This document shows positions 19,835-27,820 of a DNA stretch of 64,000 nt, piece by piece. How positions within the stretch are numbered: the first letter of the stretch is position 1; each line of letters starts with the position of its first letter. The DNA is taken from positions 1 through 64,000 of the forward strand of contig NZ_JYLL01000006.1 in assembly GCF_001439695.1 (NCBI RefSeq), given 5' to 3'. The notes below the pieces were generated by a model. That model worked only from the letters and a program-made list of their open reading frames with translations. It was not told where the DNA came from and made no database searches. The translations under genes were made by a program, and so were the position numbers. The DNA is from Pseudomonas veronii. GTDB taxonomy: Bacteria > Pseudomonadota > Gammaproteobacteria > Pseudomonadales > Pseudomonadaceae.

Positions 19835-19891
19835 GCCCGACCGATACTTTTTTAACCGCAGGCCCGGGATCAAAAAAGTATCAGTATCGGG
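19835..19891. promoter_or_regulatory. Nested inverted repeat between smoS and the AraC regulator
   Basis: GATACTTTTTT (19843-19853) and AAAAAAGTATC (19872-19882) form an 11-base perfect inverted repeat, nested in outer arms GCCCGA and TCGGGC. It sits 75-131 bases before the regulator ATG and 138-194 bases before smoS, in the 268-base divergent spacer. A dyad in that place is a likely operator for the AraC protein. A hairpin role is possible, but the arms are AT-rich. Confidence 0.55.
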
Positions 19892-19965
19892 CGAAAGCTT
19901 CGGTAGCGCGGCTGTCGCCAACACGCGTATTTTGGCGCAATTCCCCAAGTACAAGAGGCATCACC

Positions 19966-20904
19966 ATGCCCATCAGCCGCGCCGAGTTGTTCGAACACCG
20001 CCCCGCGGAACTCGAAGTGATCCTGCCCGAGCCGGAACACTGTTTTCGCTGGTTCGAACATGACTACCCCTACGAACTGGCGCGCTGGAATCACCACCCG
20101 GAATTCGAGATCCACCTGATCCGCCAAGGCAGCGGCAAGTTGGTGGCGGGCGATTACATCGGCGCATTCGGTGCCGGGCATGTTGCGCTGATCGGCCCGG
20201 ACCTGCCCCACGACTGGATCGGCGACCTGGCCCCCGGCGAACACCTGAACGGCCGCGATGTGGTGCTGCAATTCGACGGCAGCGCCCTCCTCGCCCTGCG
20301 CAAGACCCTGCCGGAACTCGGCGACGTGCAGCCGTTGTTCGAACAGGCCCGGCGCGGCCTGGCATTCAGCGGCGAAACCGCTGTGCAAGCGGCCCGCCTG
20401 CTGGAAGACATCGGCAGCGCCCACGGCCTGCAACGCCTGATCCTGTTCCTGCAACTGCTCGACACCCTCAAGAACGCCCCGCCGCCGCAGGTGCAGGCCC
20501 TGGCCAGCCCGTGCTATGCGCCGACCCTGGACGCGCGCAGCGCCGAGCGCATCAACAAGGCGTTCGACTACCTGATGCGCGAATTGACCGGCGATGTGCG
20601 CCTGTCGGTAATCGCCCGGCAACTGGAGATGAGCGAAGCGGGCTTCTCACGCTTCTTCAAGCGCAACACCGGTCACGGTTTTATCGACCTGATGCGCAAG
20701 TTCCGCATACAGCGGGCGTGCCGGCTGTTGCTGCAAAGCGAGCTGTCCGTGGCGGCGATCTGCTTTGAAGTGGGCTACGCCAACCTGTCCAATTTCAACC
20801 GGCACTTTCGCATCGAAATTCACCAGACGCCCAGCGAATATCGGCGCGAAACGGCCATGCACCTGTTCCAGCGCAGCGAAAAAATGACACCGCGTCAATA
20901 CTGA
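19966..20904 (+). CDS. AraC-family regulator, probable polyol regulator
   Basis: This encodes 312 residues. The ATG at 19966 has AAGAGG seven bases upstream; open codons further upstream run through the operator region and are unlikely to be used. A cupin-like sensing half (WNHHPEFEIHLIRQGSGKLV, ALIGPDLPHDWIG) is followed by two helix-turn-helix units at about 210-300 (LSVIARQLEMSEAGFSRFFK, VAAICFEVGYANLSNFNRHF). The layout resembles P. fluorescens MtlR-type activators of mannitol/sorbitol genes; combined with the divergent sorbitol dehydrogenase, control of polyol use is the best guess. Confidence 0.88.
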   Translation: MPISRAELFEHRPAELEVILPEPEHCFRWFEHDYPYELARWNHHPEFEIHLIRQGSGKLVAGDYIGAFGAGHVALIGPDLPHDWIGDLAPGEHLNGRDVVLQFDGSALLALRKTLPELGDVQPLFEQARRGLAFSGETAVQAARLLEDIGSAHGLQRLILFLQLLDTLKNAPPPQVQALASPCYAPTLDARSAERINKAFDYLMRELTGDVRLSVIARQLEMSEAGFSRFFKRNTGHGFIDLMRKFRIQRACRLLLQSELSVAAICFEVGYANLSNFNRHFRIEIHQTPSEYRRETAMHLFQRSEKMTPRQY

Positions 20905-20973
20905 CCAAATGGTCGATTAATTAGGATTTTTCCCAATCTATTCAGCCCATTGAGTAAAGTTGGTACAGCTTGT

Positions 20974-20985
20974 GCAAACGTTTGC
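20974..20985. promoter_or_regulatory. LacI/PurR-type operator upstream of tsx
   Basis: GCAAACGTTTGC is a perfect 12-base palindrome identical to the core of the E. coli PurR box. It lies 74 bases before the tsx start, inside the presumed promoter region. The two genes behind it handle nucleosides, so a purine or nucleoside-responsive LacI-family repressor is a sensible partner. No such regulator is encoded in the window. Confidence 0.75.
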
Positions 20986-21059
20986 GGAACGAACTTGGCC
21001 GCCAAGTTCACCTCAACCCGAAGAATCGGGTCTAAACCGCAACTGAATAGGGATTTTCA

Positions 21060-22007
21060 ATGCACTCCACCTCAAGGCATTCCGCTTCCTTTGGTGTTTC
21101 CCTGCTATTGAGCGCCGTTACGGGAGTACTCAGCCCGCCCATTCTGGCGCAGGAACAACCCGTCGATGACTCAGCACAGGGCGAAACCCTGAGCCCTGAA
21201 GCCAGCCCGGCGAAAAAAGGCGTGTACCTGTCGGACTGGTTCAACCAGGACCTGACATTGATCGGCAGCAAAGACATCAGCTTCGGCCCCAAGCCGGCCG
21301 ATGACGTCTACCTGGAATACGAGTACTTCGGCCGCAAGGGTCCCTTCGAGCTGTACGGTTATATCGACGTGCCGAAGATTCTCGGCATCGGTAACAGTAA
21401 TGACAAAGGCGCATGGGATCATGGCTCGCCGCTGTTCATGGAGCACGAGCCACGGATCTCCATCGACTACCTGGCGGGGCGCAGCCTGGCCATCGGCCCG
21501 TTCAAGGAATGGTACGTGGCCTTTGACTGGATCTACGACCACGGCAGTAACACCGCCAACCGTGCCAACACGCTATACAGCGGCCTCGGCACCGACATCG
21601 ACACCCACTCGCGGGTCAACCTGTCGGCGAACTTTTATGGGCGTTACCAATGGGAAAACTATGGCGCCAGCAATGAATACGCATGGGACGGCTACCGCGC
21701 GCAGATGAAGTACATTGTGCCCATCGACACGTTCGACAACGGCGCCTCGCTGACCTATATCGGCTTCACCAACTACGATTTCGGCTCGGACCTGCACAAG
21801 GACAACCCGGCGCGCACCGCCAACGCGCTGGTGGCGACCAACGTGCTGCTGTACTCGTTCACCCACCTGCGCTTCACTCTGGTCGGTCGTTACTTTCACA
21901 ACGGCGGTAACTGGGAGGATGGCAGCGAGCTGAATTTCGGCGACGGTAACTTCCGCGCCCGCTCCAACGGCTGGGGATACTACGCCGGCGTAGGCTACCA
22001 ATTCTGA
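21060..22007 (+). CDS. tsx: Tsx-like nucleoside-specific outer membrane channel
   Basis: This encodes 315 residues with a signal peptide (about 1-30, ending PPILA). The mature chain has alternating beta strands with the Tsx/OmpK patterns YLSDWFNQDLTLIGSKDISFG, YGYIDVPKILGIGNS, EWYVAFDWIYDHG and a C-terminal YYAGVGYQF ending in Phe, the Bam signal. It forms a channel for nucleosides. It is 14 bases before the purine nucleoside permease gene, so one operon under the PurR-type box is likely. Confidence 0.9.
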   Translation: MHSTSRHSASFGVSLLLSAVTGVLSPPILAQEQPVDDSAQGETLSPEASPAKKGVYLSDWFNQDLTLIGSKDISFGPKPADDVYLEYEYFGRKGPFELYGYIDVPKILGIGNSNDKGAWDHGSPLFMEHEPRISIDYLAGRSLAIGPFKEWYVAFDWIYDHGSNTANRANTLYSGLGTDIDTHSRVNLSANFYGRYQWENYGASNEYAWDGYRAQMKYIVPIDTFDNGASLTYIGFTNYDFGSDLHKDNPARTANALVATNVLLYSFTHLRFTLVGRYFHNGGNWEDGSELNFGDGNFRARSNGWGYYAGVGYQF

Positions 22008-22021
22008 TCAAGGAGTTTTAG

Positions 22022-23050
22022 ATGAGTCTGTTTACCCGTGTCTCGCTGGCCGTCGGCCTGGCGCTGCTGCCCCACCTGGTACTGGCGCAGGCGCCTGCGC
22101 CGATCAAGCCCAAGGTGATGCTGATCACCATGTTCGCCCCCGAGGCGCAAACCTGGATCGATCGCCTGGCGCTCAAGCAGGAAGTCCGCGTGCCGGGCTT
22201 GTCTGCCGAATACCCGGTGATTCGTTGCAATACCGAAGACGTCTGCCTGCTGGTGACCGGCATGGGCCAGACCAACGCCGCCGCCTCCACCCTGGCGTTG
22301 GCGCTGTCACCCAAGTTCGACCTGCGCCAGAGCTACTTTCTGATCGCCGGGATTGCTGGCATCAGCCCCAAACACGGCACCCTCGGCACCACCGCCTGGG
22401 CGCATTACCTGGTGGAGTTCGGCACCCAGTGGGAAATCGATTCGCGGGACGCGCCCAAAGACTGGCCGACCGGCTACATCGGTATCAACACCAAGGGTCC
22501 GAACGAAAAACCGCCGCTGGACTACAAGACCGAAGTGTTCGAGCTGAACCCGAAACTGCAGGCCAAGGCGTTTGCCCTGTCGCAGAAGGTTGAGCTGACG
22601 GAAAGCCCGGAATCCAGCGCCTGGCGCAAACACTACCCTGCGGCACCGGCCAACCAACCGCCGCAAGTCACCCGCTGCGACACCCTGGCGGGCAACACCT
22701 GGTTCTCCGGCACGCGCCTGAGCGAGCGCGCCGAAGTCTGGACGCGGTTGCTCACCGACAACCAAGGCGAATACTGCACCACCCAGCAGGAAGACAACTC
22801 CACCTATGAAGCCCTGCTGCGCGCCAGTCGCGAAGGGCTGGTGGATATCCAGCGCCTGGCGGTGGTGCGCGCCGGGTCGGATTTCGACCGACCTTATCCG
22901 GGCTACAGCGAGGTGGATAACCTGCTCAAATATGCGGACCAGGGCGGCTTCGTGCCGGCGCTGGAGAACCTGTACCGCACGGGCAACCCGTTGGTCCAGG
23001 CGATCCTGAAGCACTGGTCGGCGTGGGAAAAAGGCGTGCCCGACGCCTAG
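22022..23050 (+). CDS. Purine nucleoside permease (NUP family)
   Basis: This encodes 342 residues. A signal peptide (to about LVLAQA, 24) is followed by the NUP/phosphorylase-like fold with MLITMFAPEAQTWIDRL, TGMGQTNAAASTLALALS and LIAGIAGISPKHGTLGTTAWA. Members are described as purine nucleoside permeases in fungi. The fold is that of nucleoside phosphorylases, and in bacteria the protein is probably periplasmic and binds or splits nucleosides. The operon with Tsx supports nucleoside scavenging. The name does not prove transport. Confidence 0.82.
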   Translation: MSLFTRVSLAVGLALLPHLVLAQAPAPIKPKVMLITMFAPEAQTWIDRLALKQEVRVPGLSAEYPVIRCNTEDVCLLVTGMGQTNAAASTLALALSPKFDLRQSYFLIAGIAGISPKHGTLGTTAWAHYLVEFGTQWEIDSRDAPKDWPTGYIGINTKGPNEKPPLDYKTEVFELNPKLQAKAFALSQKVELTESPESSAWRKHYPAAPANQPPQVTRCDTLAGNTWFSGTRLSERAEVWTRLLTDNQGEYCTTQQEDNSTYEALLRASREGLVDIQRLAVVRAGSDFDRPYPGYSEVDNLLKYADQGGFVPALENLYRTGNPLVQAILKHWSAWEKGVPDA

Positions 23051-23062
23051 TCAAAAACCACC

Positions 23063-23086
23063 GGTGGGAGCGGGTTTGCTCCCACC
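23063..23086. terminator. Hairpin between convergent genes
   Basis: GGTGGGAGC and GCTCCCACC pair around a six-base loop (GGGTTT), 13 bases after the permease gene and 12 bases before the end of the oxidoreductase gene. No clear U-tract follows on either strand. The GTGGGAGC arm also looks like half a REP element. Confidence 0.5.
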
Positions 23087-23098
23087 TGTTCAAGCGCG

Positions 23099-24058
23099 TC
23101 AGGGCAGCAAGACGATCTTATCGGCGCTGCCCACATTCACCTCCTCGAAGCATTTCACACCCTCGGCCAACGCCACTTCGCGCAGGCCGCTCGGCAGCGG
23201 CAGCAACCCTTCGTCAAAGAAGTGCCCGAACTGCTCCAGCATCACCGCACATTGTTCGCAGTTGTAGAGCAACGAATTGATCCCCACCACCGAACCGCCC
23301 TTGCGATACAGGGCCAGGGCAGGCAGTTGCACCTGACCGTCGACCGGCGCGGCGATGATCGCGATGCGCCCGAACGGCGCCAGCCCCGCCACGGCGGCGG
23401 GCAACCAGAACCCCGTGGTGTCGAAGATCACATCGGCGCCGCCCTTGAACACGGCATTGACCTGCGCGCCCAAATCCTCCGGCTGGCCCAGGGTAATCGC
23501 GGCGATACCTTGCGCCTGCAACACTTCGGCCTGCTCAGGGCGTCGCACCGCCGCCAGTACCTGCGCCCCAAGGATTTTCGCCAAGGCCAACGCCGCACTG
23601 CCGACGGCCCCGTTCGCACCGATGACCAGCACCCGCGTGCCCTCGCCGACCGCGCTGCGCTGCAGGGCGTCCCACGCGGTGGTGTACGGCACACCGAGGC
23701 TGGCGGCCTGGGCAAAACTCAGGTGGCTGGGTTTGTGCGCCACGCCCTTGGCCGACACAGTGAGGTACTGGGCGTGGGAACCGTCGGCGAAGAAACCGAG
23801 GTCACGTCCGGTGCCCCAGACCGCCTGCCCGACCCATTCCTGCGGGCCTTCGACCACCACGCCGGCGAAGTCGCGACCGGGAATGCGCGGCAGCGTGGTG
23901 TAGGGAAAGCGACCGAGCACATTCTTCACGTCGCTGGGGTTGAGACCGGCGGCCTTGATCTGTACCAGCACGTCCCCGGCGGCGGGCACCGGGGTGGTGA
24001 CGTCGACGAAACGCAGGGTGGAGAGGTCGCCGGTGGCGGAAAATTGCAGCGCTTTCAT
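23099..24058 (-). CDS. Zinc-independent MDR-family quinone/alcohol oxidoreductase
   Basis: This encodes 319 residues from the ATG at 24058 (MKALQFSATGDLSTLRF); the ATG at 24067 has a weaker ribosome site. It has a GroES-like N-terminal half (AAGLNPSDVKNVLGRFPYTTLPRIPGRDFAG) and a Rossmann half with VLVIGANGAVGSAALALAKILGAQV. No zinc-ligand Cys cluster is present, which places it with the quinone oxidoreductase-like medium-chain dehydrogenases. Substrate is unknown. The XapX gene lies 30 bases upstream on the same strand. Confidence 0.85.
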   Translation of the reverse strand: MKALQFSATGDLSTLRFVDVTTPVPAAGDVLVQIKAAGLNPSDVKNVLGRFPYTTLPRIPGRDFAGVVVEGPQEWVGQAVWGTGRDLGFFADGSHAQYLTVSAKGVAHKPSHLSFAQAASLGVPYTTAWDALQRSAVGEGTRVLVIGANGAVGSAALALAKILGAQVLAAVRRPEQAEVLQAQGIAAITLGQPEDLGAQVNAVFKGGADVIFDTTGFWLPAAVAGLAPFGRIAIIAAPVDGQVQLPALALYRKGGSVVGINSLLYNCEQCAVMLEQFGHFFDEGLLPLPSGLREVALAEGVKCFEEVNVGSADKIVLLP

Positions 24059-24088
24059 GAGCGGCATCCATCAAAGGGGAAAGGACAT

Positions 24089-24262
24089 TCAGGACAACCA
24101 ACCACTGACCAACTGACGCCCCATCGGCCACAGTTTTTCGCCGAGCAACATGCCCATCAGGCCTACCAGCGCGATGGCCGGCGGCGCGGGCGAGCGGAAA
24201 TCCAGCGCACCGTAGATCACGCCGACGAAGAGGCCAATGGCAAGGGAGATCAAGTAACTCAT
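24089..24262 (-). CDS. XapX domain small membrane protein
   Basis: This encodes 57 residues: MSYLISLAIGLFVGVIYGAL, then a loop rich in Pro (SPAPPAIALVGLMGMLLGE) and a short tail. Two hydrophobic segments and the P-P-A-I-A-L-V-G-L-x-G pattern match the XapX (DUF1427) proteins, often found beside AraC regulators and oxidoreductases. Function is unknown. The gene is 30 bases upstream of the oxidoreductase and 90 bases after the AraC gene, so the three probably form one transcript. Confidence 0.75.
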   Translation of the reverse strand: MSYLISLAIGLFVGVIYGALDFRSPAPPAIALVGLMGMLLGEKLWPMGRQLVSGWLS

Positions 24263-24352
24263 GGGGGCAGCGCCTGGTGGTTGGATGGCGCTTAGTGTAG
24301 GAAGCCACCGCCCACCTCATCGGCCAAGTGCTTCAGGATTTCGGCCAAACCT

Positions 24353-25117
24353 TCAACCGCAGTACTGCGACGGCGCCACACCGAGTTCACGACGGAACAT
24401 GTCGCTGAAACTGCTGGGTGAGTAACCCAGGGACCGCGCGATCGCGCTGACTGACTGGCCTTGGATCAACTCGGCCACCGCCGTGGCCAGTTGCACCTGG
24501 CGGCGCCATTCGGCGAAGCCCATGCCAAGGTGGTTCTGGAACAGCCGCGCCAAGGTCCGCACACTGGCACCGGCGGCCTCGGCGTGATGCTCGAAGGGAA
24601 TCGCCAGGGATGGCGCCGCCATCACCGCCTGGCAGGCATTGACCAGGCGGCGGTCGGCCTCCGGCGGCATGGCGATGCGGATTGACGCGCGGCGTGCGCG
24701 CTGCAGCTCCAGCAGGGCCAGGCCGACCACCGCGTCGTAATAGCCGGCATCGCCACTGTCGCCCTGCTCCACCAGGGTGACGATCAACTCGCGCAGCAGC
24801 CCGCCGACGTCAATCACCTGCACCTGGCTGTCCAGCGTCGCGGCCAACGCCGGGCGCAGGTAGATATTGCGCATCTGCAAATCCGAGACCACGCGTATCC
24901 CGTGTTCCACGCCCGGCGGCAGCCAGACGGCGCGTTGGGGCGGCACCACCAGCGCTTCGCGTGGCGTCTCGACCCACATCACCCCGCTCATGGCATAGAG
25001 CAACTGGCCCCAGTCATGCCGATGGGGCTCTACATACCAACCACGCGGGTAGGTCCGCGCCAGCGGTTGCACGGGCACGGCGTGATCACTGAGGTCGGGG
25101 GGCGTGGCCAGGGCCAT
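24353..25117 (-). CDS. AraC-family regulator with cupin domain
   Basis: This encodes 254 residues from the ATG at 25117 (MALATPPDLSDHAVPVQPLA). Codons further upstream stay open but read non-family sequence. The cupin part has YVEPHRHDWGQLLYAMSGVM and PPQRAVWLPPGVEHGI. The AraC helix-turn-helix pair lies at about 160-250 (ASVRTLARLFQNHLGMGFAEWRRQVQL, VSAIARSLGYSPSSFSDMFRREL). It belongs to the small AraC group that often controls a neighbouring exporter or oxidoreductase, here XapX and the MDR enzyme just downstream. Confidence 0.88.
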   Translation of the reverse strand: MALATPPDLSDHAVPVQPLARTYPRGWYVEPHRHDWGQLLYAMSGVMWVETPREALVVPPQRAVWLPPGVEHGIRVVSDLQMRNIYLRPALAATLDSQVQVIDVGGLLRELIVTLVEQGDSGDAGYYDAVVGLALLELQRARRASIRIAMPPEADRRLVNACQAVMAAPSLAIPFEHHAEAAGASVRTLARLFQNHLGMGFAEWRRQVQLATAVAELIQGQSVSAIARSLGYSPSSFSDMFRRELGVAPSQYCG

Positions 25118-25193
25118 GGGGAACACATCCGGCAAGGGTGAGCGGCCATGGTAATGACCAGCGCCCGACAAGCCGAGCGAATTTTTACCGCGC

Positions 25194-25364
25194 TCAGCCT
25201 TTAGCCGACTTGGCGCATTCGCAGCCCGTCGGCGCCACACATGGCTCACCATGGGCATGGTGTTCGGCACAGCCCTGGCAGCAATAGCCCTTACCGTCTT
25301 TCATCACCGCCTCCACTCCCAGCACACATTTGCAGTGTGGGCAGGCACAGGTTGTATCTGGCAT
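25194..25364 (-). CDS. Bacterial metallothionein
   Basis: This encodes 56 residues starting MPDTTCACPHCKCVLGVEAV and has ten Cys at 6, 8, 11, 13, 28, 29, 32, 42, 48 and 50 plus several His. The arrangement CxCxxCxC, then YCCQGCAEHH and CVAPTGCEC is that of SmtA/BmtA-like zinc metallothioneins (PmtA in Pseudomonas). It binds zinc and similar ions in the cytoplasm. The ATG at 25364 follows GGAG at seven bases. It stands 76 bases upstream of the AraC gene on the same strand; I see no link between them. Confidence 0.92.
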   Translation of the reverse strand: MPDTTCACPHCKCVLGVEAVMKDGKGYCCQGCAEHHAHGEPCVAPTGCECAKSAKG

Positions 25365-25453
25365 GGTCAGACTCCTTCGTCATGGTCGTCCCGGTGCGGC
25401 GGGCGCCGACACCTTTAGCAGTGACTGCGGGCCGGCGCGGATGGTTCCTCCCA

Positions 25454-25588
25454 TCAGTCGGTGCGGGCGTTGCTGCGGTACATGAACACCAGCGCTAGCG
25501 CCAGGCAGGCCATTGCCACGATCCGGCTGCCCGACAGTTCGATGGCCGGGTGGCCCAGCCAGCCGAAATGGTCGATCAGCACGCTCAT
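25454..25588 (-). CDS. Small single-span membrane protein, hypothetical
   Basis: This encodes 44 residues: MSVLIDHFGWLGHPAIELSG followed by a hydrophobic segment (IVAMACLALALVFMY) and a polar RSNARTD end. The ATG at 25588 has GAGG nine bases upstream. I do not recognise a family. Codon use is ordinary for the genome. The coding call rests on the ribosome site and the clean single membrane span. It is 89 bases upstream of the metallothionein gene. Confidence 0.45.
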   Translation of the reverse strand: MSVLIDHFGWLGHPAIELSGSRIVAMACLALALVFMYRSNARTD

Positions 25589-25793
25589 GGGGAAAACGCC
25601 TCGCGGTTAAAGTAGGTCCATTCCGATTTTTCGGGCCACTATTCCTAAGCCCGGCACGCTGCGACAGACTTCGACGAAATCCTTGTTTGGAGCAATGCCA
25701 TGGATGTCATATACCGCAACCCGTCGCGCTCAAAACGGTTGGCGTCAACCAGCGGTCAGGCTGTCTTTGATAGCGCCAGCAGTTCTGGCTATA

Positions 25794-25803
25794 TTTGGCC
25801 AAA
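25794..25803. promoter_or_regulatory. Palindrome before the toxin-antitoxin operon
   Basis: TTTGGCCAAA is a perfect ten-base palindrome within the AT-rich ATATTTGGCCAAAATAT, 17 bases before the antitoxin ATG. Antitoxin-toxin complexes usually repress their own promoter at such a site. Confidence 0.5.
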
Positions 25804-25819
25804 ATATGCGGAGAGCCCC

Positions 25820-26059
25820 ATGATTACAGTGCCGTTGGGCGAAGCCAAAAACACGCTGTCAAAACTGGTTGATGAGGCAGCTGCCGGCAAAATCATCACC
25901 ATCGCCAAGCATGGGCGAGCGATGGCGCAGCTTGTCCCTGTTGGAAAATCCAAAGGTCGCCGAATTGGCGCCATGCAAGGCAAGCTGGTGATTCCGGATG
26001 ACTTCGACGCGCCTTTGTCCGACGACCTCATCGCGGCGTTCCAGGGCACTCATTCATGA
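25820..26059 (+). CDS. Phd/YefM-family antitoxin
   Basis: This encodes 79 residues beginning MITVPLGEAKNTLSKLVDEA, the standard Phd DNA-binding fold with KIITIAKHGRAMAQLVPV. The C-terminal tail (DDFDAPLSDDLIAAFQG) is the toxin-binding part seen in VapB/Phd partners of PIN toxins. The ATG at 25820 has GGAGA six bases upstream and follows the palindrome; an open frame from 25700 would run through the operator and is rejected. It overlaps the toxin gene by four bases (ATGA). Confidence 0.93.
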   Translation: MITVPLGEAKNTLSKLVDEAAAGKIITIAKHGRAMAQLVPVGKSKGRRIGAMQGKLVIPDDFDAPLSDDLIAAFQGTHS

Positions 26060-26433
26060 GAGTGCTGCTGGATACCCACATCCTATTGTGGACGTTGAAC
26101 GATGACCCCAAGCTCTCCAGCAAAGCCCGAAAGCTGATTGAACATGCCGCAGAGATCTACGTCAGTGCCGCCACATTCTGGGAACTGGCGATCAAGGTCG
26201 GCCTGGGGAAACTCACTGTCGATCTGGATGAAGTCCGTGAGTGCTGCCTGCAAAGCGGTTTCGTCGAACTCCCCATCACGTCAGAACACGCCATTGCGGT
26301 CAAGGATCTCGAGCCTCATCACAAAGACCCTTTCGATCGGCTCATCGCTGCAACCGCCCTGAGCGAACCAATGAAGCTATTGACGGCCGATCCGCAGGTT
26401 GCCCAATACACATCGCTGGCGGTCCTGGTGTAG
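26056..26433 (+). CDS. vapC: PIN-domain toxin, VapC family
   Basis: This encodes 125 residues. PIN-domain acidic residues are visible: Asp6 (LLDTHILLW), Glu43 (FWELAIK), Asp91 and Asp94 (KDPFDRLIAA). It is a ribonuclease that usually cuts tRNA or rRNA and is neutralised by the upstream antitoxin. The DTHILLW start and KDPFDR motif place it in the group paired with Phd-type antitoxins. All expected active residues are present. Confidence 0.93.
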   Translation: MRVLLDTHILLWTLNDDPKLSSKARKLIEHAAEIYVSAATFWELAIKVGLGKLTVDLDEVRECCLQSGFVELPITSEHAIAVKDLEPHHKDPFDRLIAATALSEPMKLLTADPQVAQYTSLAVLV

Positions 26434-26459
26434 ATCGCCCCAGCACCGCGGGCCTTGGA

Positions 26460-27779
26460 TCAAAACAACCACTGCCCGATCAACCACGCATTCGCGCCAC
26501 TGATCAGCGCAAACAGAAACCACGCGAGCAAGCGCGTCGGCAGGCGATTGACGAACGGGCCCATCAGTCGCGCGTCGCCGGTCATGCGAATCAGCGGATA
26601 CAACGCAAACGGCAACTGCAGGCTGAGCACCACCTGGCTGAGAATCAGCAATTTGCCAATGGCCGCGTCGCCCATCAGCCACACGCCCACGAACGCCGGG
26701 ATCAGCGCCAGCCCACGGGTGATCAGGCGTCGCTGCCAGCAAGGAATGCGCAGGTCGAGGTAGCCCTCCATGATCACTTGCCCGGCGATGGTGCCGGTGA
26801 ACGTGGAACTCTGCCCGGAAGCCAGCAAGGCGATGCCGAACAGGATGCTGGCGAAGGCGCCGCCGACCAGAGGATCGAGCAAATGGTAGGCGTCCTGGAT
26901 CTCGACCACATCCGTATGCCCGGTTTTATGGAACGCAGCGGCGGCAAGTACCAGGATCGCGGCGTTGACCAGCAAGGCCAGGGCCAGGGAGCCGATGGTG
27001 TCGATACGCGCCAGCTTGACCGCGTCCTGCTTGCTGGCGAGGTCTTTGCCGATCAGCCGGGTTTGCACGATCGAGCTGTGCAGATAGAGGTTATGCGGCA
27101 TCACGGTGGCACCGAGGATACCAATCGCCAGGTACAACGGCGCGGCATCGCTGATGGCCGACAACGACGGCGCAAAGCCGCTGAACACGTCCGGCCAATA
27201 GGGCTTGATCAGCACCAGCTCGATGAAGAAACACACGCCGATGGTGGCAACCAGCGCCAGCATGATCGCTTCCAGGCGGCGGAAACCACGGTTTTGCAGG
27301 GCCAGCACCAAGAGCGTGTCAAACGCGGTGATGACAATGCCGGTGGTCAACGAAACACCGAGCAGCAGGTGAAACGCCAGGGCGCAGCCGAGCACTTCGG
27401 CGAGGTCGGTGGCGATGATGGAAATTTCCGCCAGCACCCACTGGGTGCGGGCCGAGCGTTGGCTGTAGCGTTCGCGGCACAGTTGCGCCAGGTCCTTGCC
27501 GGTGGCGATGCCCAGGCGCGAGCACAGGCACTGCACCACCATGCCCGCCAGGCTGGCCAGCAGCACCACAAACAGCAGGTTGTAGCCGTAGCGCGAGCCG
27601 GCCTCGATCGCCGTGGCCCAGTTGCCCGGGTCCATGTAGCCGATGGAAATCAGCAAGCCGGGGCCGGCAAACATCAGCATTCGTTTGAAAAACGACGCCT
27701 TGGGGTCGACGATGACAGAGCCAGCCACTTCCGGCGGGCAAAACGGAGCGGTAGCGATTTTCGGCAGGCTGAATTTCAC
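26460..27779 (-). CDS. mntH: NRAMP manganese/divalent metal transporter MntH
   Basis: This encodes 439 residues, starting with GTG at 27779. The NRAMP signatures are complete: GYMDPGNWATAIEAG (metal-binding DPGN at 50-53) and GATVMPHNLYLHSSIVQ (the MPHN-type motif on helix 6). It has eleven membrane spans, as usual. It imports Mn2+ with protons across the inner membrane. It converges on the toxin-antitoxin pair. I see no clear MntR or Fur site in the 41 bases before it. Confidence 0.95.
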   Translation of the reverse strand: MKFSLPKIATAPFCPPEVAGSVIVDPKASFFKRMLMFAGPGLLISIGYMDPGNWATAIEAGSRYGYNLLFVVLLASLAGMVVQCLCSRLGIATGKDLAQLCRERYSQRSARTQWVLAEISIIATDLAEVLGCALAFHLLLGVSLTTGIVITAFDTLLVLALQNRGFRRLEAIMLALVATIGVCFFIELVLIKPYWPDVFSGFAPSLSAISDAAPLYLAIGILGATVMPHNLYLHSSIVQTRLIGKDLASKQDAVKLARIDTIGSLALALLVNAAILVLAAAAFHKTGHTDVVEIQDAYHLLDPLVGGAFASILFGIALLASGQSSTFTGTIAGQVIMEGYLDLRIPCWQRRLITRGLALIPAFVGVWLMGDAAIGKLLILSQVVLSLQLPFALYPLIRMTGDARLMGPFVNRLPTRLLAWFLFALISGANAWLIGQWLF

Positions 27780-27820
27780 GCAGTATCCCAGGCAAACACT
27801 CTAGACAAGCCCGTAGCTTA

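Noticed and set aside
25700..25819. Extended N-terminus of the Phd antitoxin
   Set aside because: The added 40 codons cover the palindromic operator and lack family similarity; the ATG at 25820 has a good ribosome site.
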